A DNA stretch of 8,975 nt from an uncultured Streptococcus sp. (GTDB taxonomy: Bacteria > Bacillota > Bacilli > Lactobacillales > Aerococcaceae). The position numbers were made by a program, and so were the translations under genes. Positions 6,535-8,975 of the stretch are shown here, one piece after another; the stretch's first letter is position 1, and every line of letters begins with the position of its first letter. The stretch covers positions 1-8,975 of the forward strand of contig CAJZJI010000015.1 of the NCBI GenBank assembly GCA_916049935.1, read 5' to 3'. The notes beneath the pieces were generated by a model. The model was not told the DNA's origin, did not search any database, and was given only the letters and a program-made list of their open reading frames with translations.

Positions 6535-7755
6535 CTACATAGCTTTTAATTCGATAATTTTTTCTTCTTCCTCTTCTGGAAGACCTTCTCTTGTTGGTGG
6601 CGGCGTTTGTTCGCGACTTTCTTTATCGCGTCGGATAGCCCATAGTACTAAACCGATTCCGGCACTGGAAGCAAAGAAGCTCGACCCACCGTAACTAATC
6701 AGCGGTAATGGTACCCCTGTTAAAGGCGCTACCCCAACAAGTGCTCCAATATTAATTCCTGATTGAATCAAGAATAAAATCGCCACACCGTAGCATAAGT
6801 ATTTTCCAAAAAGATTACGACATTTATTTCCTTTGCGAATCATCGCGATGATTAATCCAAAAATTGCAAGAAGTAGAATAAAGATTGTAATAAATCCTAG
6901 CTCTTCTCCGACAATCGCTAAAATAAAGTCCGTATGGGCTTCTGGTAGGAACCCCGTTTTTTGAACAGAATTCGATAACCCTGTTCCAATCCAACTACCT
7001 CTTGATAAACCAAGATACCCTTGAATCGATTGATAACCAGCACCTGTTGGATCACTCCATGGATTATGGAATGATGTAAAACGGCTTAATTGGTACGCTT
7101 TTAATCCGAATTTCTCAAAAATCGAAGCGTCTAAATAAGTGAGGCTATATAGTCCAGCAAAGACTACGCCCCAAATCGCTAGTGCGCGGTTTGAGACACC
7201 TGTCATAAGACCTAATAGTACGGCAACCCCGGCAATAATGATAGACGTTCCTAAGTCCGGTTGAAGCATAACCATTCCGATGAAGAATGCCGTAATTCCA
7301 GCTGGGATGAGATAGAATCTCCAATCGCGTTTACTACGTTCGTTCTTACTATAAATATAAGCCGATGTCCAAATCACAAATAGTTTTACTAATTCGGACG
7401 GTTGTAAGCTAAAGAGTTTCAAGTTAATCCAACTCTTCGCACCGTTTACACCGGTTGTAAATAATACAATCACTAGCAGGATAAAGATAACTCCTGCGAC
7501 TCCCATCATGACTTTTTGATTCTTCAAGAATTTCTCAGGAAGAACAGAAATCCCTAGCGCCATCACAATTCCGATGACGATAAAGACAAACTGCTTCACC
7601 ATGAACGCTTCTGAGTTTCCTTGATTGGCAAGAGCGTAATAACTACTTGCACTATAAATCATGACGAGTCCGAAAATTGAAAGTACCGAATACAATCCCA
7701 TAATGAGCGGGTCCACATTGAGAAGGTGCTTCATTTTTTCATGAAAGTTTAACAC
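6535..7755 (-). CDS. ftsW: Septal peptidoglycan glycosyltransferase FtsW (SEDS family)
   Basis: A polytopic membrane enzyme that polymerises lipid II into glycan strands at the division septum together with a class B penicillin-binding protein. The 406-residue length and about ten hydrophobic segments match SEDS proteins. The catalytic region G-F-L-P-E-A-H-T-D-F (268-277) contains the conserved Asp276. The FtsW/RodA/SpoVE signature is intact: it runs from about N335 through G-V-P-L-P-L-I-S-Y-G-G-S-S (347-359). The C-terminus is a cytosolic tail with a run of Glu (395-398). Translation starts at GTG: GAGGAGG lies 6 nt upstream and overlaps the ylaN stop; the next Met is residue 8 with no comparable site. 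FtsW is preferred over RodA because of the ylaN neighbour, as in Bacillus; sequence alone does not fully separate them. Confidence 0.9.
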   Translation of the reverse strand: MLNFHEKMKHLLNVDPLIMGLYSVLSIFGLVMIYSASSYYALANQGNSEAFMVKQFVFIVIGIVMALGISVLPEKFLKNQKVMMGVAGVIFILLVIVLFTTGVNGAKSWINLKLFSLQPSELVKLFVIWTSAYIYSKNERSKRDWRFYLIPAGITAFFIGMVMLQPDLGTSIIIAGVAVLLGLMTGVSNRALAIWGVVFAGLYSLTYLDASIFEKFGLKAYQLSRFTSFHNPWSDPTGAGYQSIQGYLGLSRGSWIGTGLSNSVQKTGFLPEAHTDFILAIVGEELGFITIFILLLAIFGLIIAMIRKGNKCRNLFGKYLCYGVAILFLIQSGINIGALVGVAPLTGVPLPLISYGGSSFFASSAGIGLVLWAIRRDKESREQTPPPTREGLPEEEEEKIIELKAM

Positions 7756-7767
7756 GTCAAGCCTCCT

Positions 7768-8040
7768 CTAATTTTGGCGCGACTCTTCGTACACTTGCGT
7801 ATACATGTCGTTTAATGCGTATTCTAAATCAGCCATAATTTTGTGGCCTTCGTTCGCGTGAATTAATCCAAGTGAAACTGCGAAATCCACTTGTTTCGAT
7901 AAACCGAATAATTGTGTATCGATAATTTCTTCGAATGCTGGGCATTTTGCCAAGCAAAGATGTGTTTTTTGTTTTGAAATGAGTTGATAAATTTGGTTGG
8001 CATTTTCTGTCAACTGAACTAAAGCAGGATTTTGAGTCAT
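7768..8040 (-). CDS. ylaN: YlaN family protein (UPF0358)
   Basis: A small cytosolic protein of 90 residues. It is recognised by C-P-A-F-E-E-I-I-D-T-Q-L-F-G-L-S (33-48) followed by V-D-F-A-V-S-L-G-L (51-59), which match the most conserved part of the YlaN family. In Bacillus subtilis and Staphylococcus aureus YlaN has been linked to iron homeostasis and Fur function; whether that holds here is unknown. It is the first gene of the operon with ftsW and ylbG (12-nt gap to ftsW). The ATG has GGGGAG about 9 nt upstream. The same gene pair order ylaN-ftsW occurs in Bacillus. Confidence 0.88.
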   Translation of the reverse strand: MTQNPALVQLTENANQIYQLISKQKTHLCLAKCPAFEEIIDTQLFGLSKQVDFAVSLGLIHANEGHKIMADLEYALNDMYTQVYEESRQN

Positions 8041-8076
8041 CTCACACTCCCCTTTCTATATTCCATGCTCAAAGCA

Positions 8077-8093
8077 TATACTCTTTTAGTATA
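8077..8093. promoter_or_regulatory. Palindrome with -10-like halves between ylaN and the plus-strand ncRNA
   Basis: TATACT (8077-8082), five bases, AGTATA (8088-8093): a perfect 6-5-6 inverted repeat. TATACT therefore reads as a -10 box on both strands; on minus it would start ylaN about 40 nt before its ATG, on plus it points at the ncRNA element starting near 8155. Neither side has a good -35 box. It could be a divergent promoter, a protein-binding operator, or both. Confidence 0.35.
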
Positions 8094-8103
8094 CTTGCAT
8101 CCA

Positions 8104-8129
8104 CAAAAAAATACCACTAATGCAAGTGG
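8104..8129 (-). terminator. Possible weak terminator upstream of ylaN
   Basis: CCACT (8114-8118) and AGTGG (8125-8129) form a 5-bp stem with a 6-nt loop. On minus it is followed by TA and seven T (8111-8105). It would stop minus-strand transcription arriving from the tex side before the ylaN promoter. The stem is short, so efficiency is doubtful. Confidence 0.35.
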
Positions 8130-8154
8130 AATTTACTGAAAATTTAGAGTTCGC

Positions 8155-8375
8155 TTGGATGGGAAGATGATTCCCCTTCGACTATCGGATATCTTCATAA
8201 TCACGGTAACGTTGCACCGGTTCGAGCCGTTCCATCTCTCACCTTTAAAGCCTCAAATAGGGCGTACGGAATTAATTCCTACGCCCTATAATTCGTTTTA
8301 ATGCGTATCACGTTACTGTGATTATAGAATCCGTTAGTCTTTGCGGAATCATCTTTATGCAGCCAATATTTTTTC
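8155..8375 (+). ncRNA. Candidate structured ncRNA, copy 1 (unrecognised family)
   Basis: A highly structured element with no convincing protein gene. The two ends pair over some 45 bp: TTGG 8155-8158 with CCAA 8363-8366, 8163-8174 with 8345-8356, 8180-8184 with 8335-8339, 8186-8190 with 8329-8333, 8192-8194 with 8326-8328, and 8197-8212 with 8310-8325. Inside are ACCGGT (8216-8221), a small GAG/CTC stem (8224-8226 with 8238-8240), CCTCAAA (8251-8257), and a hairpin (8258-8266 with 8280-8288) with bulged C8267 before a GGAA/TTCC extension. A run of six T (8369-8374) follows the closing helix, as in an intrinsic terminator, which sets the orientation to plus. The same core recurs on minus at 8669-8747. 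I do not recognise it as a riboswitch, 6S RNA, tmRNA, RNase P or SRP RNA. The 5' end and promoter are not clear. Confidence 0.55.
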
Positions 8376-8399
8376 TGTTTTCCACTTTGTTAGTAGTTT

Positions 8400-8560
8400 T
8401 TTCTGTGCAAGTAACTAAAAGAGAATGCTATCTTTCCATCTAGCCAAAGCAGTGAACTCACCAATTCCGCTTTATGAGTTTGCAAAAAATGAAGTGAGAC
8501 ACTATATTCACTCCTATAAAGCTATTATCACTATTAGAAAGACTTCATGATAGGAATTGC
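8400..8560 (-). repeat. Degenerate third copy of the structured element
   Basis: On minus this stretch shares pieces of copy 2 in the same order: a TAATAGTG...AATAGCT strand (8520-8537 region), a hairpin AGTGA/TCACT (8493-8497 with 8508-8512) equivalent to the GTGAG/CTCAC hairpin, and AGTTACTTGC (8407-8416) equivalent to AGTTACACTTGC in copy 2. CAATTCC (8462-8468) pairs with GGAATTG (8553-8559) around the hairpin. ACCGGT is lost, the long closing helix is broken, and a run of six T on minus (8489-8484) follows the hairpin, which could itself act as a weak terminator. It is probably a decayed duplicate. Confidence 0.35.
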
Positions 8561-8601
8561 CATACACGCTTCCTTCCCACTAAGGCATCTCTATGATGAC
8601 A

Positions 8602-8795
8602 CAAAAAAAGCTATTACGGAGTTCTGCACGGAATCTATAGTAGCGATAATAGCAAGTGTAACTGATATGAATTAGGGACTCTAGGAAGTTTCCGTAGAGT
8701 CCCTTTGAGGATCAGTAGGGAGTGAGACTATAGGCTCACACCGGTACAGCTATTGTCGCCACTATTAAGAGTTCCGTCAGAACAAAGTAATAGCG
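8602..8795 (-). ncRNA. Candidate structured ncRNA, copy 2 (unrecognised family), directly after tex
   Basis: The ends pair over some 38 bp with small bulges: 8610-8617 with 8787-8794, 8621-8626 with 8778-8783, 8629-8633 with 8772-8776, 8634-8636 with 8768-8770, 8637-8641 with 8761-8765, and 8643-8653 with 8749-8759. Inside, read on minus, are ACCGGT (8745-8740), GTGAG/CTCAC (8735-8739 with 8722-8726), CCTCAAA (8710-8704), and a 10-bp hairpin (8674-8683 with 8695-8704) with a bulged C (opposite strand of G8694) before GGAA/TTCC. Seven T on minus (8609-8603) follow the helix. Order, core motifs and bulge match copy 1. It starts 11 nt after the tex stop codon, so it could be the tex terminator, a 3'UTR-derived small RNA, or an independent gene; no strong promoter is visible. 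Confidence 0.55.
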
Positions 8796-8805
8796 TTCTA
8801 CATTT

Positions 8806-8975
8806 TTATTTATTTTCCGGTCCAATCATAGAGAGGCCGACACGACCTTTCTTAAGATCAAGCTCCGTTACCCAAACCGTTACGATATCCCCAACCGCAA
8901 CGACATCACTTGGATGTTTTACGAAGCCTTTTTTCAATTTCGAAATATGCACAAGGCCGTCTTGTTTCACACCGA
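8806..8975 (-). CDS. tex: 3' end of Tex-like S1-domain protein (5' part outside window)
   Basis: Only the last 55 residues are present. They form most of an S1 RNA-binding domain: D-G-L-V-H-I-S-K-L near the start, the F-V-K-H-P motif, V-A-V-G-D-I-V, and the closing D-L-K-K-G-R-V-G-L-S-M strand. This is how Tex (a transcription accessory protein that binds nucleic acid) ends, with the S1 domain at the C-terminus. A shorter S1 protein such as the GSP13/YugI type is a possible alternative, but F-V-K-H-P and V-G-D-I-V-T-V-W-V fit Tex better. The stop codon is TAA at 8806-8808. Tex is normally about 720 residues, so more than 90 percent lies beyond the window. Confidence 0.7.
   Translation of the reverse strand, partial: GVKQDGLVHISKLKKGFVKHPSDVVAVGDIVTVWVTELDLKKGRVGLSMIGPENK

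Noticed and set aside
8216..8240. GGTTCGAGCC at 8219-8228 resembles a tRNA T-arm
   Set aside because: The flanking bases do not form a proper 5-bp T stem, no anticodon or acceptor arm lies at the right distance, and copy 2 has GGTGTGAGCC at the same place, so the T-loop is not conserved.
8167..8301. A 44-codon plus-strand open frame starting at ATG 8167 inside ncRNA copy 1, with purine-rich GGATGGGAAG just before it
   Set aside because: The spacing to the purine tract is too short, the peptide shows no recognisable toxin or signal features, and the frame is not preserved in the homologous copy 2. The paired structure explains the sequence better.
8155..8795. Interpretation as a T-box leader, 6S RNA, tmRNA, RNase P RNA, SRP RNA or CRISPR array
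   Set aside because: No T-box AGGGTGG-ACCGCG motif, no 6S-type single central bubble with one terminal arm, no tmRNA or RNase P signature blocks, and no regular repeat-spacer pattern were found.
8155..8795. Type I toxin-antitoxin locus with convergent RNAs
   Set aside because: The two RNAs converge, but they do not overlap, and I see no short hydrophobic toxin frame with a ribosome binding site in either.

Overview
The window looks like the chromosome of a low-GC Gram-positive bacterium of the order Lactobacillales. The evidence is the AT-rich sequence, strong GGAGG-type ribosome binding sites, a YlaN-FtsW-YlbG cluster, a Gram-positive lipoprotein-type OppA, and an OppD whose C-terminal cysteines are replaced as I recall in lactic acid bacteria. 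A Carnobacteriaceae- or Aerococcaceae-like member would fit, but the genus cannot be fixed from this sequence. Nearly all protein genes read on the minus strand, so transcription runs from high to low coordinates.

Oligopeptide uptake region (1-5714, minus): oppB, oppC, oppD and oppF are tightly packed (1-nt overlap, 10-nt gap, 8-nt overlap) behind a good promoter at 5749-5778. They encode two membrane permeases and two ATPases of an oligopeptide ABC transporter. An acyl carrier protein gene (acpP), with its own promoter and strong terminator, follows. Then comes oppA, the lipoprotein that captures peptide, with its own promoter; its 3' end is cut off by the window start. The opp set is therefore split by a fatty-acid synthesis gene.

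Centre (5715-6225): a lone plus-strand gene for a 106-residue three-helix membrane protein (DUF3899-like) is divergent from oppB and ends at a bidirectional hairpin shared with ylbG.

Cell division region (6226-8040, minus): ylaN, ftsW and ylbG are spaced by 12 nt each, with each downstream ribosome binding site overlapping the preceding stop codon. They form one operon centred on the septal peptidoglycan polymerase FtsW.

Non-coding region (8041-8805): this 765-bp gap carries no convincing protein gene but is densely structured. It holds two homologous elements of roughly 200 nt, one on plus (8155-8375) and one on minus (8602-8795), plus a degenerate third copy between them. Each intact element closes with a long imperfect helix of about 40 bp, followed by a run of 6-7 U. 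Each encloses the same conserved core: ACCGGT, GAGCC, TCTCAC, CCTCAAA, and a hairpin with a bulged C before GGAA. The outer helices differ in sequence between copies yet stay paired, which points to selection on RNA structure. I do not recognise the family. This is the most interesting part of the window.

The window ends inside the 3' end of a tex-like S1-domain gene (8806-8975, minus), whose stop codon lies 11 nt upstream of the second element.
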